DNA from: Saposhnikovia divaricata
Lineage: Eukaryota; Streptophyta; Magnoliopsida; Apiales; Apiaceae
Length of the DNA stretch: 64,000 nucleotides
Direction of reading: 5' to 3'
Assembly (NCBI GenBank): GCA_036435485.1
Contig: CM071594.1
Location: 196,940,216-197,004,215, forward strand
The notes under the pieces were generated by a model that saw only the letters and a list, made by a program, of their open reading frames with translations, was not told the origin of the DNA and ran no database searches. A program made the translations under genes and the position numbers. Of this stretch, positions 24,126-36,876 are shown in pieces (position 1 is the first letter of the stretch; the number at the start of each line of letters is the position of its first letter).

Positions 24126-24560
24126 TGTTGTGCCCAAAGTCCGCCCTGGGCTGGATTTAAGGCCCATTTAGAGGACAGACTTGAGTTAGTTGAATATGGA
24201 AGGGCAGGTTGAGTCCAAGGTTGAATGTGATGGCTTAGTATGCTTCGAGGATGGGTCGAGGGATGAGGATCTGGTGTTAAATGTGAAGTATGTTCGTATA
24301 GGGGTGCGGGCATGTGAACCCCAGATAAGGATAAAGCTGTGTGGAGACCAGAAGATGGCTCGACTGAGTGGCAGGCGATCAAGCAGGGGTTCAACCGCGT
24401 GAACCCCGACAGTTCCCAGAAAATTGCACCAGCGATCGCGGGGCTCCTTAAAACGCGGAAAAACGGGTGGAGGATGTCCAAACGGCCCAGTAGATAACTC
24501 CTAAACAATAGGAAAGGTATATCAGAGGTGGTTATCGTGGATCAACATCATGTATACACA

Positions 24561-24625
<65 letters not shown>

Positions 24626-25072
24626 TATATGGGAGATATATCATGGGAATAAAGGGATAAACCATGAGGTAACGACTGGATAATTATGGAAGGCTGGATA
24701 AACAAGCGCTGGAGGTCAGTTACAAGGGATATGGCAAAAGAAGGTGAAGGATAATTATCAAGAACTACATGGGACTTGATCTCTTATATATATAGGAGTA
24801 TGTAGGCAATTTGCAAGGTTAGACACACTTTGACACCTCTAACACTTGCTCCTAGCTGCTGGTTATTGATTGAATAGGTCATATTCGATCAGGATAGCAG
24901 GGAGTACTTGCAAACTCAGTCCCGATATCCACCACTCATCCTCCCGAACTAGGGTTTATGAAACTAGGGTCTTGGCTTGTAATTCGGCCTGTTTTATCAT
25001 TATTATTGGATTATTTTGGTTTATTCTTGTAATTCTTTTATTAAAGTGTTGTTCCAATTTTCCCTCACAACA
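24126..25072 (+). repeat. 5' LTR of Tat-2
   Basis: 947 bp, TGTTGTGCCC to CTCACAACA. A long TA microsatellite lies at 24564-24618. A TATA box, TTATATATATA, at 24784-24794 predicts a transcript start near 24820, leaving about 250 bp of R and U5. The ORF at 24190-24402 is not real, being broken in the other LTR. Confidence 0.95.
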
Positions 25073-25074
25073 TT

Positions 25075-25092
25075 TGTGGCGCTAGAAGGAGG
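25075..25092 (+). other. Primer binding site of Tat-2
   Basis: TGTGGCGCTAGAAGGAGG follows three bases after the LTR. The core TGGCGC begins with TGG, the complement of a tRNA CCA end. I cannot name the tRNA with certainty. Confidence 0.6.
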
Positions 25093-25117
25093 GGCCTAGC
25101 TTCTCTTGAGGGAAAAG

Positions 25118-26920
25118 ATGTCACGGAATTCGGGCGATATTCATACACCGGAGGATGAACGCAGTGAGGATAATGGAGGACGTGATGATGAAGTCACAAA
25201 CCAGGAGCTCAAAGAAAAGATTAAAAAGATGGAAAAGAAGATCGTTTCTTTGGAAAGGAAATCCGAAAAGTTGAAGAAATGGAAGGTGAAGCACGGTTCC
25301 ACGGACCGAAAGGTGAAAAAGAAGGTGGTTACACCGGTTCGTTTGGACTTTGACAGTAATGAGGATGGGGAGGAGTCGGAGAAGGAGGCACCACAGAAGG
25401 GATTTTCTGATGTGGAGACTAATAAGACAAATCCGGACTGGAAGGATGGGGACGAAGAAATTCAGCAGTCTCAGGGTTCACCCACTCGCAACCTGAGTGT
25501 CTTCGATAGACTGGGGAACAGGGTGACTAGCAGGGATTTGCGTCATAAACTCGATGGGAAAAGGGAGAAGTAGACTAGGAGAACTCAGGATGTGAGGTCT
25601 CAATCGAGAGGATCGCAAAGTCACAGGAAGGACAAATCTATTTCTCGGTCCGGAAGGCTCTCTAAGGGGGCTGATGATGAGCGAAGCTATAGCTCTCAGC
25701 ATAACTTTGAGCACCGTGATGATGGTCAGGATTCAACTGGGGATTCCAGTGACGATGGAAGTCAGTTCACAGATGGTGAGAATGAACGTTACAAGGTGAA
25801 GGACTAGCGTGAAGCACTAAAAAAGTTAAAGTTGGAGAAACAGTCGTTGGATGGTTTAATAGTAGCTTCACCCTTCACCAAAAAAGTGAGGGATTCGCCA
25901 CTCCCGCCAAAATATCGGGGGGTAGGAGACCTGAAATTCAGTGGAACCACCGATCCGGTGGAGTATCTTAGTCGGTTTGACACGGAAATGGAGGTGTACC
26001 AGGTGAAAGATTTGACGAAATGTCGTTTGTTGGTGGCCACGTTAAGGGAAAGTGCTCACCAATGGTTTAAGAGGCTACGCCCAAATTCTATTCGATCCTG
26101 GAGACAAATGAGTGAGCTATTTGTTACACAGTTTCGGGCTTCAGTTGCATTCGCACCCCCAGCCAACACTCTGGCGAACATCAAACAAGACAAGAATGAA
26201 ACTCTTACTGAGTATTTCAAACGATTCAATGCGGAGGTCCCTAAGGTGAGGAAGACCACTGATGAAACCTACAAGAATTTTTTGATTGCAGGCGTACGCC
26301 CAGGTACTGATTTCTGGAAGGAGCTACAAGGGGCGGAACCTAAGACGTTGGTAGATTTTTATGCAAAGGCTGAAACTCACAAGATAATTGAGGAGTCGAT
26401 GGCTAAACTTGAAAAAAGTCGAAGCTCAAGGGAGTGGAGCAGGAGCAAGAGGCGTAGGTCATACAGCCCAAAGGACAGGGGGTACCACAAACGAACCTCC
26501 TATGGTGGAGGATCTTCTAGCAGGTCCACCCACCGTGATGAAAAGACGACACCTATCACTGTGAACACAAATAATACAGGGAGGACAGTAAGCTATAAAT
26601 ATCCTTCGAGGAAAGATTTTCAGGGTTCAGGCAAGTATACTGAGTACACCCCGCTCACCGCTTCTGTTGAGCAGGTGTACGAGGTAGGGAACAAGGCGGG
26701 AATGTTCAGAAAGCCAACAAGAAATGTGCCTCCGGGAAACAAAAATGAAGGGCGATACTGTGCCTTCCATGATGTTAATGGGGATGAAACGGCGGATTGC
26801 GTCATTTGAAGGATCATATCGAAGATCTGATCAGGAGGGGTTACCTCACTGAATTCGTGGCCCAGGAAGCTAAAGGGTACAAGAATGACAGGACCGGTAA
26901 GGAAACCTAGAAAGAGAACC
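25118..26920 (+). pseudogene. gag: gag of Tat-2, broken
   Basis: The ATG at 25118 (MSRNSGDIHTPEDE) comes 45 bases after the LTR. A charged coiled-coil start (ELKEKIKKMEKKIVSLERK) is followed by a Ser/Arg/Asp-rich linker. The retrotransposon gag domain follows (FSGTTDPVEYLSRFDTEMEV, then HQWFKRL and TLTEYFKRFN). An Arg/Ser-rich tail and a zinc-knuckle-like segment, YCAFHDVNGDETADC, come last. It forms the capsid-like particle around the element RNA. Two in-frame TAG codons (25571, 25805) and a one-base loss near 26801 break it. A further stop is at about 26908. The second segment restarts at 25832 in the same frame. It ran into protease before the solo LTR split them at 26973. Confidence 0.88.
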
Positions 26921-27654
26921 CCGAACGTCGTACAAGGGCCAACAGTATACATATTATCATTGGTGGACCCTATGTAATAACCCGGATTTTTCAAGAAATT
27001 ATTTATTATTATTTCAATAATAATAATGATTTTCCTAAAATGAGGAGGAAAATTTTATTATTATTATTATTATTGTTATTTAATTATTTTGATTCAGTGG
27101 AACCGGATCCCTTTTAAATATTTTTTACTGATCGAGTGTATATCTCGAGTCAATAATTTATCTGGGCAAAAGTTTAATTTTGAAGTGTGGATCTAATTAG
27201 TAAAGATTTTGTTTTAAATTACTGATTAATTTGGAGGTTTTAAAATCCTTAGAAAATGATTATTTTTAATTATTTGAGGAATTGCAGAAATTACTCGATT
27301 AATATCTAAAATCGAGAATTTGAGATTTTACTAAAACAATAATATTTGCAGTATTTTTAGAAAGCCCTGTAAATTGTGATTTATGAATCACAATTATTAT
27401 TTTTATGAATTGTTTTTATAAATTATTAATATTTGTAAAATGCATATCAATTCAGAAAAATTAGATTTAATTCTAATTCTTTCTCCAAAAATCTTTAAAA
27501 GTATTCTAGTAATAAAATTTTCTAGAAATTTTATTTTTACAAATTAAAGTTAATAACACGAGATATTATTTTCAGGATGCGTAGTAATTAGTTTTGTGTT
27601 TAACTGTTATTGGGCCTAAGGCCCATTAGGTTAATAAAACACCATACAACACAG

Positions 27655-27957
27655 CCATATACATACATACACACACAGATACGCAGCTGCACAAAAACAG
27701 ATCGGGGAAGGGGAAAGAAAAGAGATGGGAAGAGAAATTGAGAGAGATGGGTGTATATACATATATATGTGTGTGTAAGTGTGTGGGTGTGTGTGTAATT
27801 CGCGTGTGTGAGTGTGTGGGTGTGTGTGTAACTCGCGTGGGTAGTGTGCGGGGGAAGAGGCTGGGCAGTGGTGGTCGCGGTGGGAGCAGCGGCGGCGGGA
27901 GGCGGCCGGAGCACGCACGACGGCGGCGAGGCGGTGGCGCGTCGTGGCTGTGCGCGC

Positions 27958-28002
<45 letters not shown>

Positions 28003-28018
28003 GGAGAGGAGAGAGAGA
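27655..28018 (+). repeat. GC-richer, CA/GT and GA microsatellite block inside the solo LTR
   Basis: CACACA/GTGTGT runs (27660-27840), a GGCGGCGG-type GC-rich patch (27845-27950) and a GA run (27958-28018). The reading frames on both strands here are low-complexity artefacts. In such LTRs a block of this kind may lie near the transcript start; I see no clear TATA box. Confidence 0.7.
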
Positions 28019-28784
28019 TGGTGGAGATTTTCGTGGTGGTCATCGGAACGGAAATGGTATAATTTCGCATATTAATTATTTAATTCTTTCTTTTTTTATT
28101 TATTATTAAATTAGTTGTAAATTCGATATAGTTTAATGTTGTAATTAAATTAGAGATGAATTGCTATTTATTGTTTAATTGTAGTAATTTAATTAGTTAA
28201 GTGCTGTAATTTAATTAGATTAAATTGTGAGTTTAATGTGTAATTGTCGTAGTTAGATCGATATTGTAAATTATGAATATTGAGAATTTCCGAGATTCGA
28301 TTCGGAAAGTATGTTGGTAATTATAATTGTTGAGTTTAATTATGAGTCCGATTAAATGTTCGAGTTAATAATTGTTAATTGTCAAATTGTTAGTTGCTAA
28401 TTGGAATTGTGAGATAAGTTGTGGTCTTGCTAATATTCGAGTTTAATAGTCGGAGTGGATGTTAGATTTAAAGATTATTATGATTCGTGTTAAATGAATA
28501 AAATGATTAAGTGGCTATATGAAATTGCTATACTTAATTGATTAAATTTAATCGAGTCGATAATTAAGGTTATGTGACTTACTTGTAACATATGGTCATC
28601 AATAAATGTTTACGTGCTAAGTGCTATAAGTCGAGTCGTGGTATTTGATGGCCTTACTAATTATGAATGTTATATGTTAGATGTTAGAATTTTATAATAA
28701 TTAGAACTGTGCTAGGGGTTATGAGAAGATCACAAGTTTCTAAATGTCAATATTTAAAGGACTTGTGTAATTCTTTTCGACTAA

Positions 28785-28990
28785 TCCCTAGGGCTTACGA
28801 ATATCCATGATTAGCTATCACGGGTATAATTCATATACTTGAGTGGTGTGATCATCGATATAGCGTAAGTAATAGTTAGTGCTAGGGGTTGTTCCCTAGG
28901 GCTTACGTACATCAATGATTGATTGTCACGTGTATCATTAAAATACGTGAGAAATATGATCATTGGTGTAGCGTAAGTAGTAGTGTAATA
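28785..28990 (+). repeat. Tandem duplication, about 115 bp, inside the solo LTR
   Basis: Two degenerate copies share CCCTAGGGCTTACG, a following CATTGAT/CATGATT segment and GTGTAGCGTAAGTA. The copies start near 28787 and 28900. Confidence 0.65.
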
Positions 28991-31197
28991 TAAATCATTA
29001 TGTGCTATGTGCCGCATGTCAGGGCGGATACTTTCTTATGTGTTTATTTTATGTTGCTGCAAGTTGAGGCAGCTTATTTGTGCTAAAACAGGGTTGTATT
29101 GTAATTGAGGGGCTGTGCCCATAGTCCGATAAACGAATACTTAATGCCGAAATTTTCTGAAAATCCCCTGCGATTAATTATATTTAATTTATTAAATTTC
29201 CGTGGTCTAGAGGCATGAAGTGGATGTTAACTGATTATGTGTTTATGTGTTAAGTGGTTGATTTGAGGATTAACTGTTGTCTCGAGGATTTATGTGCTAA
29301 GTTAAGTATTAAAAATGGTATTGAGGATCAATGATGCTTTGAGGATTAATTGTATATTAAATTGGTTTAAGTCTATTAAATGGATATAAATGTGTTATGT
29401 GCATTAAGTGGTATTAGAATAGTTAACTATAGGGAAGACGCCTATAGTTTTTCTTTAAGTGACTTAGTAGTAACTCTGAGTCGGGACTACTCGAGATTCG
29501 AGGGAGGACTGACACGTACTCGTAACCATTTCAGTACTGTTAGGGCGTAATCAAATTGGAGCGACGTGCATCCAAAAGGGAAGATCGAGACGTCAGGTAA
29601 GGTCCATGGAATTGCTTGGACGAGGTGCGAAGGATTTGTCCGCGATTTCTATTTTCTGCTAAGGACCAGAGGCAAGTTTACTATGCATACTCTATTGTTC
29701 AGAGTATATTTATTTTAAATATATGAAATGTGTTAAATAAGTTTTCAATCCGTAATCGCGAGTTTTCCAACCTTGTACTTCTTCTTCCAAATCATTGTAT
29801 TCCTGGCTTTGCCAACTATATTAAATTCTGCTCATGTAATAACCAAAACCCCATGGCTTATAATACTGTTGACGGGCAGTGATATTTTTATGGCTCTATA
29901 TCTTGATTTATACGGTATATATATATCTATAAACTTTTGGTACTATGGTAGTGGACTATATGTTATGAGGTATGTATTTATGTATCGGAATAAGAGAGGC
30001 TCAGAGGGTAGAGCATGTATTGAGTTTTAGAACATAGCCGCGTGTCGGGGCTATTCTGTATTGTATGTTTTCGAAAACCCGGGCAAAGCTTTTAAAAAGG
30101 ATTTCGCAATAATTAACCTAAAGGCAACATCACCAATAAACCAGTGTTTATTTAATTAATAGATGCTTCAAAACGCTTTCTTAAAATCACTTTGTCCCGG
30201 AGAAATAATAAAATAATTTAATGGAGTGATTCTATCTAGTATATTATTTATCGGAGATAGTTTATTTTCAATACGGATTAAAGATATTCCAATGGTTATA
30301 AATTGGATATTTTCAGCTTAAAACAGCTAGATTGATATCGATATATGTTATTTGAATGCTTATTTAAATTGATGAATATTAATTATAATATTCATTAACA
30401 AAAAGGGAGAAAGAGAAAAAAGATTTTCAGGCTTATTAATTATTTCTTACTGACCGAGAGTCAGTAGTAGTTATTTGATAAAGTGGCTAAAGTTTGGAGA
30501 CTGCCGGAGAGATTGTGTCTTGATTTTATTAGAAACCTTCCAAGAGTTGTATTTGGGTGTTTTGAGGTTATTAAATATTTCAGTATTAATAGTAAATATT
30601 ATTTGAATATTAATTAATGAATGAATATTATTCTGAGTATTCTTTTAAAAAGGGATTATTGGATATTTATTAATTGTTACATATTAGTCGAATATTTATT
30701 AAATACTTTGAGTGTTCTGAAGATTATAAAACACTATTCAAATGATGGATGTCTAAGGACTTTCATAGTCAGTTAAAGCATTATATTTTGATTCTATCTA
30801 GGTAAGTTACTTTTCAAGAACTCATATATATATATATATATGGAATTTCCCCGTTGTGTTACAAGCTTTATGCGTACCATTTTCCATATGTGAACACAAA
30901 ACCCTGTGTCGGGATTGATATAAGTATAAATGTATACCTATACTCGAACTCTTTCGAACTCAAGATATTTTCGAAAACCCCGGTCTGGTTTTACTTCCTT
31001 GCACATTTTTTCAAGAATTATCGGTCGACTGATGTCGGACCTCAACTACTCGATTTTCAATCAAAACAAGTTTTGAAAGAAAAAGAAAAAGGGGACTCTG
31101 GCAGGTGTGGGGACCGTTGACGAACGATTCCCGGGATGTGTAAGCGGCCGTGAGCCAGGCGGTCCATCAATTATTATTCCGGCCCAGGTGTTGCCGA

Positions 31198-31285
31198 AGG
31201 ATGATTACGGATGTAGTTTTCATCGAGGGTGATTACGGATGTAGTTTTCACCCGGGGATAGTTACGGATGTAGTTTCTATCCTTC
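31198..31285 (+). repeat. Short tandem repeat, about 27 bp times 3
   Basis: GATTACGGATGTAGTTTTCA or a close variant starts near 31202, 31229 and 31258. It lies in the solo LTR. Confidence 0.75.
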
Positions 31286-32639
31286 TACCGGTAGAGAAGA
31301 CCCGCGGATTATTGGACTTGGATGTGACGACTGATCATCGTCAATCCTTGTCAGGTTTTTATGTTTTCTTTAAGTCCCATCCTCCACTTTGGAAAAATAC
31401 TCAAACACTGCTTCTTGGGCCTAAGTGCCAAGTTGCCGATAGTGTTGTTTTCAATTATGAAAGATGATGATGAATTCATGCAGTATCTAGAACTGCGAGA
31501 ATATTCTAACAATAATGGCACGTGTTTGTGCACTTTTACAATTATTCAAAAGATGAAAGATGGTTCATCGGTTATTGATGTCAAGTCTCAAATGTTTTCC
31601 TTCAAGAGCTTTGACTCGCTTCTTATCAGCTGTTTCTGAGTTTAGATTTAGCAAGTGGTTAAAGAACTTATACCCGGTACATGATGTTGATCTGTAAGGT
31701 GTTTGATGGAAATGACATACTTATATGTATATACTTTCAGACTTGAGAAATACTAAAAATGAAACCTTATAATGGTTTGGTTTGTATACGATGATAAACA
31801 ACTGTCTTAGCAGCATATTGAACTGCTTATTTTGAAAAGCTTTCTAAAAGATTAGCAATACTGTAGTGTATAATATTTCGCTGAGATATGAGGATTACCA
31901 TGGTTATTATAAACTTATCTTTTCATTGGATGTTGCATTAAACGTCATATTTTCCTTATTGAAGTTTCATAGTTATAAATGTTTCGAAAATGATGTTAAG
32001 TATTGTTGGATTTTCAAATCCCTGTGTATATTGGATTATATATTATTAAACTCTATTAATACTTGCTGGGCAATTCTTTCGCTCATACTTGTTTGTTTTA
32101 AATATTAACCTTTCAGAGAAAGGTAGGCGGATGATGCTTATATGCATAGCTCGGAAGAAGCAGGTAGTATGCCCTGATGAAGACGATATGATCCAGAAAA
32201 TCTATAGCTGGAGTAAGTTATATGTAATCATATTGATGTGTAATAATTATATTACTTTGTACAGGATAGCACTAGTTGCTGGTGTACTTCTCATCGAAGC
32301 TATACTAGTAGAATAGGATTTGTAATACACGATGTGATGTAATTGAATGGCTGTAATGAATCGAGTAATGTAAGGATTTTAGTTCTTGTTTCTAGCCCTA
32401 TAACCCAAAAGATGCTTGGTGGTTGGGGTCTCTATTGTTGTATTTCTGTTAGTAAGTGACTATAAATGGTTTAATATGGATAAACAGGTGATTTGTTATT
32501 GAGGATTTCCGCGTGACGACCAAATCCCTGACCCCGGATTTGGGGTGTTACACCCTACATTGGGGGTGCAAGCAGGAATGCCCACAAAAATTACACCCGG
32601 GAGGCGAGAGGTGCACCCTCACAAATGTGTACCACTTGT

Positions 32640-33400
32640 CTGAAAGGCCACCGAAACTTTTCAAAGGCGAAGCGGCTGATATAACATTCACAGAGGAGGA
32701 TGCCAGACATGTACACCATCCGCATAATGATGCTCTAGTAATTAAGGTTACGATTGGGGGTATGAACGTACACCGAGTATTGGTGGATAACGGAAGCTCG
32801 GTTAACATTCTGGCCTACAGCACCTACCAGAAGATGGGGTTACTAGATAAAGAGATGGCTCCCTCTTATAACGAGTTATATGGCTTTACGGGAAACCCCG
32901 TACAAATTGTGGGGCGAGTAAAGCTCCCTGTTACTTTGGGAGATGAACCCCGGACTACAACGCAAGTAGTAGAATTCATGGTAGTTAATGAAGACATCTC
33001 TTATAATGGGATACTTGGAAGGCCGTTGCTCAAGGAGATGCGAGTGGTAACCTCTATCTACCACATGTCCATGAAATTCCCAACCCCGGGAGGAATCGGA
33101 TGCGTTCAAGGATGTCAATCTGATTCAAGGGAATGTTATAGTAAAGCCTTGCATACTGCTGAGCAGGCTTGCAAACATCTTTTGCTGGTGGATGGGGGTT
33201 CATCTGAGAAATGCTACCGCTACTTGGAACCCGGTGTAGGGCAGGAGGAGGAACCCTTACGTCGGAAGGAAGCAAAGCCAGCAAGAGACATGTGCAATGT
33301 TATCATGATTGTGCAACACCCAGGCGAGGAGCCTTACACAGATGTTACAAGTTTTCGGGGGGTGGATACCCCCAATAGGGTGCTAATGTTGGAAGCCCCG
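32640..33400 (+). pseudogene. Aspartic protease region of Tat-2
   Basis: The catalytic motif reads VLVDNGSSVNIL, with Asp at 32786-32788. Tat elements usually have a D-N/T/S-G motif here. Upstream, LSERPPKLFKGEAADITFTEE is the conserved lead-in, which joins gag. The protease would cut the gag-pol polyprotein. Downstream, from about 33240 to 33700, is a charged linker before the RT. This stretch is itself unbroken, but it has been cut off from gag by the solo LTR. Confidence 0.85.
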
Positions 33401-33839
33401 AAAATTAAAAATTCAGAGATAGAAGATACATTGATCGAAGGGATAGTTGATGAAGTAATGGACAGTGATTTTGAGAGTTTGAAGGATGAAAATGAGCGGC
33501 AAGGTGCAAAGGGATCCAACAGTCAGTTGGTGAAACCTCATCAGGGGGTGAACAAGGCGAACCCAGTGGAAATTGATCTTGACCCGTGTATGCCGGAAGC
33601 AAAGGAAAAGGCTGGCGCGGCTGAAGACACTGTGTCTATCCTGGTAGATGCAGCTGATCCTACTAAGGAGTTGAAGGTTGGCAAACAGCTGAACCCTGTA
33701 ATCAGGGAAACATTAGTCTCATTCTTGAAAAACAACATGGATATATTTGCATGGAGCCATGAGGACATGGTGGGGATAGATCCAAAAGTGATGTGCCATC
33801 GCCTAAACATTGATCCAGAGAAGAAGACCGTAAGGCAAA

Positions 33840-34790
33840 AAAGGAGAGCTGTAAGTGGAGAAAGAGCTATTGCTCTAGAAGAGGAGGTAGATAGGTTGTT
33901 GAAGGCTAAACTGGTAAGGGAGTCATTCTACCCCATGTGGTTGTCAAATCCAGTTCTGGTAAAGAAGCCCAATGGAAAGTGGCGTACGTGTGTGGATTTT
34001 ACTGATTTGAACAATGCATGCCCCAAGGACAGCTTTCCGTTCCCGCGCATTGACCAACTAGTTGATGCTACGACCGGCCATGCCTTGCTGAGCTTCATGG
34101 ATGCATACTCGGGTTACAACCAAATCCCGATGTATGAACCCGATCAGGATCACACTTCCTTCATAACGGACAGAGGCCTCTATTGTTACATTGGGATGCC
34201 ATTTGGATTATTGAATGCTGGGGCAACTTACCAAAGATTGGTGAACAAAATGTTTAAGGAGCAGATCGGAAGGACCATGGAAGTGTATGTGGACGACATG
34301 CTGGTCAAATCCAAGGAAGCAAACGACCACGTCGCCCACCTCAAAGAAATGTTTGGCATCCTAAGGAGGTACAAAATGAAGCTGAACCCCCAAAAATGTG
34401 TATTCGGGGTTGAATCTGGAAAGTTCTTGGGCTTCATCGTGAATCACCGAGGAATCGAAGCCAATCCTGCCAAAATCAAGGCACTGGTTGAAATGAGGTC
34501 CCCTAGGAGTGTAAAGGAAGTCCAAAGCCTTACGGGACGAGTGGCAGCCTTGAACAGGTTCATCTCTAAATCCTCTGATAGATGTCGAGAATTCTTCACA
34601 GCTATCAAGAGAAGGAGAGGCTTCGAGTGGACACCCGAATGTGAGACTGCCTTCACTAAGTTAAAGGAGCAACTTGGAAGCCCCCCATTGCTAGCAAAGC
34701 CAATGGAAGGTGAAACCCTGATTTTATACTTGGCGGTTTCTGAATATTCAATTAGTTCAGTTCTGGTTCGTGAAGAGAATCAAACCCAGT
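33840..34790 (+). pseudogene. Reverse transcriptase and first RNase H of Tat-2
   Basis: The RT core shows FTDLNNACPKDSFPFPRID, then GYNQIPMYEPDQDHTSFIT, IGMPFGLLNAGATYQRLVN and the active site VYVDDMLVKS (YVDD codons 34286-34297). Next comes KCVFGVESGKFLGFIV and the joining segment (SLTGRVAALNRFISKS). The first RNase H (LAVSEYSISSVLVREE, then YVSKRLLDAEARYTNMEKLA) runs on to about 35070. Order RT then RNase H then integrase marks Ty3/gypsy. This 2.6-kb stretch has no stop and keeps the RT catalytic residues. Confidence 0.92.
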
Positions 34791-35149
34791 ATCCTGTATA
34801 TTATGTGAGCAAGAGGCTTCTCGATGCTGAAGCTCGATACACCAATATGGAGAAATTGGCTTACGCCCTAATTCTGTCATCAAGAAAGTTGAGGCCATAT
34901 TTCCAGGCGCACACCATAGAGGTGCGAACCTCATTCCCACTAAGGCAAGTCCTACACAAACCTGAAGCCTCGGGAAGGTTAATGAAATGGGCTCTGGAAT
35001 TGGGCCAATTTGATGTTGAATATAAGCCAAGGACGGCTATCAAAGGTCAAGTACTTGCTGATTTTTTACTAGAGTTCCCACCATCCTCAGAGGTTGAAGT
35101 CAAGGAGAAGGTGATGGAACCCCAAGAAAAGGAGGCTGCAACGGAAAAT

Positions 35150-35570
35150 TGTGCACCTTGGTGGACCCTTTATGTAGATGGAGCTGTGAATTGAAACGGT
35201 GCAGGTGCTGGCATAGTCCTGATAAGCCCCGAAGGCCACAAGTTACAAAGTTCGATTCATTTTACATTCAAGGCTACAAACAACGATGCTGAATATGAAG
35301 CCTTGATTGCGGGTTTGAAGCTAGCTCTTGAGATGAAGGTGGTAAACATGACTGTCTATAGTGATTCCAAGCTGGTAGTGGGACATATCAAAAGCAACTT
35401 TCAAGCTAGGGGTCCACGTACAGACCTATACATGAGATACGCTTAGGAGCTAATGATAAAGTTTGGGGAGATAAACCTTGTACAGATTCCAAGGGCAGAA
35501 AACTCAAGTGCAGACGCCCTAGCTAAAATGGGGTCAACTAGGGAAGCAACCATGCTAGGGGTGATACCCT
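35150..35570 (+). pseudogene. Second, archaeal-type RNase H of Tat-2
   Basis: WTLYVDGAVN is followed by a TGA (35192-35194), then NGAGAGIVLISPEGHKL, NDAEYEALIAGLKLALEM and VYSDSKLVVGHI, where the Asp, Glu and Asp of RNase H are visible. A TAG follows at 35443-35445. ENSSADALAKMGS closes the domain. An added RNase H beside the ordinary one is known as a hallmark of the Tat lineage. Both stops fall in this domain, so a full polyprotein cannot be made from this copy. Confidence 0.88.
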
Positions 35571-35599
35571 TGGAAATACAGCAACAACCTAGCATCCCA

Positions 35600-36876
35600 A
35601 GGTTTGAATGTATGGATGTTGAGGCTCAGATGAACGATACCTGGATTACTCCCATCCTGGAGTACATAACAAAGGGGGTTCTACCAGCTGACAAGGATGA
35701 GGCCCGAAGGATGAAGTATAAGGCTACGCGTTATGTTTTGTATGATGGAAAGCTATACAAGAGGGGTTTCAACAGGCCGCTTCTGCGATGTATAGCAGGT
35801 AGTAAATGTGAGTATATAATGCGGGAGGTACACGAAGGCATATGTGGGAACCACTCTGGGGGAACCTCGTTGGCTCATAAAATACTTCGACAGGGGTACT
35901 TCTGGCCAACGCTACAGCAGGATGCCCACAAATTCGCAAAGGCATGCGACCGGTGCCAAAGGTATGCTAACTCGAATAGGAACCCTGCTGTACCCTTAAA
36001 GCCACTCTCAAGTCCATGGCCTTTCGCAGTCTGGGGGATTGATTTAATCGGAGAACTCCCTAAGGGGAAAGGAGGAGTAAAGTATGCGGTGGTGGCCGTG
36101 GATTATTTCACCAAATGGGCAGAGGCTGAACCCCTGGCTACGATCACCGCAGTCAAGTTAAAGGAGTTTGTATTCCGAGCAATTATATGCCGGTACGGGG
36201 TTCCTTACAAGCTAATATCGGATAATGGCAAACAATTCGATAGTAAGGAAATGAGGGGTTTATGTGAAGACCTCGGGATTGTAAAGGGCTTCTCTGCAGT
36301 TTGCCATCCACAAAGCAACAGCTAAACGGAGGCCATCAACAAGATCATTAAGCATACTTTGAAGGCGAAGTTGGAAGATAAGAAGGGCTGTTGGCCGGAG
36401 GAGCTACCCATGGTATTATGGTCCTACAATATGACACCCAGGACTACAACTGGTGAATCCCCATTTACTTTGGCGTACGGGTGCGAAGCAATGTACCTGT
36501 GGATATTGGTGCTGGTTCATTTAGGAGGGATAACTTTGATCCCATGGAAAATGAAGTTAATCATCGTTTGTACTTGGATTTGGTGGATGAGGTTCGTGCA
36601 ACCTCTCAGCTGAAACTTGCAGCCTATCAACAAAGGACTCGCAAGTACTTTGATGGCAAAGTTCGGGCACGACCCTTGAAAGTTGGAGATCTGGTTTTAA
36701 GAAAGATGATGCCTAACATGAGGACCCCAGGATATGGGGCCTTTGAGGCAAATTGGGAAGGCCCATACGTGATCAAATCGGTCCTATGGGAGGGAACTTA
36801 TCATTTGGAGGACTTGGACGGGAAGCTAATCCCGAGGGCGTGGAACGCCGAACATCTTAAGAAATATTACCAGTAG
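35600..36876 (+). pseudogene. Integrase of Tat-2
   Basis: The zinc-binding part is seen as VHEGICGNHSGGTSLAHKI with the pair CDRCQR (His-His-Cys-Cys). The catalytic core has Asp in WGIDLIGELP, Asp in LISDNGKQFD, and Glu just after a TAA at 36323-36325 (TEAINKIIKHTLK), giving the DD35E triad. A one-base loss near 36492 shifts the frame; the rest (YQQRTRKYFDGKVR, VGDLVLRKM, GPYVIKSV, ending LKKYYQ) reads on in another frame to 36876. Integrase inserts the element DNA into the chromosome. No chromodomain is seen, as expected for Tat. Confidence 0.9.

Larger units (their letters stand above)
26973..32552 (+). mobile_element. 5.6-kb solo LTR nested in Tat-2
   Basis: It begins TGTAATAACCCGG and ends GGTGTTACA, with exact duplication CCCTA at 26968-26972 and 32553-32557. 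It contains no coding domain, no primer site and no second copy of its ends, so it is read as a single very long LTR left by recombination. Its ends resemble those of the 5429-14049 family. Both share a stretch of type CGAAATTTTCTAAAATTCCCCTG (here 29148-29170, shown by ATGCCGAAATTTTCTG), so the two LTR families may be related chromoviruses. It separates gag from protease. A complete unknown element without coding is the alternative. Confidence 0.8.
32558..36876 (+). pseudogene. pol: pol of Tat-2: protease, RT, two RNase H, integrase (broken)
   Basis: The frame resumes directly after the solo LTR's duplication and stays the same to about 36490. Stops at 35192, 35443 and 36323 and a one-base loss near 36492 break it. 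The parts are described separately. The last segment, in the shifted frame to the stop at 36874-36876, ends HLKKYYQ, the usual end of Tat integrase. With so few breaks the element was probably active not long ago, or was moved by proteins of intact relatives. Confidence 0.93.

Noticed and set aside
24190..24402. Open frame in the 5' LTR of Tat-2 (and 44186-44677 in the 3' LTR)
   Set aside because: The frames differ between the two LTRs through small indels and run into the TA microsatellite; there is no sign of selection.
27600..28070. Open frames on both strands rich in His/Thr or Arg/Glu/Gly
   Set aside because: They are translations of CA/GT and GA microsatellites and a GGC-rich patch inside the solo LTR.
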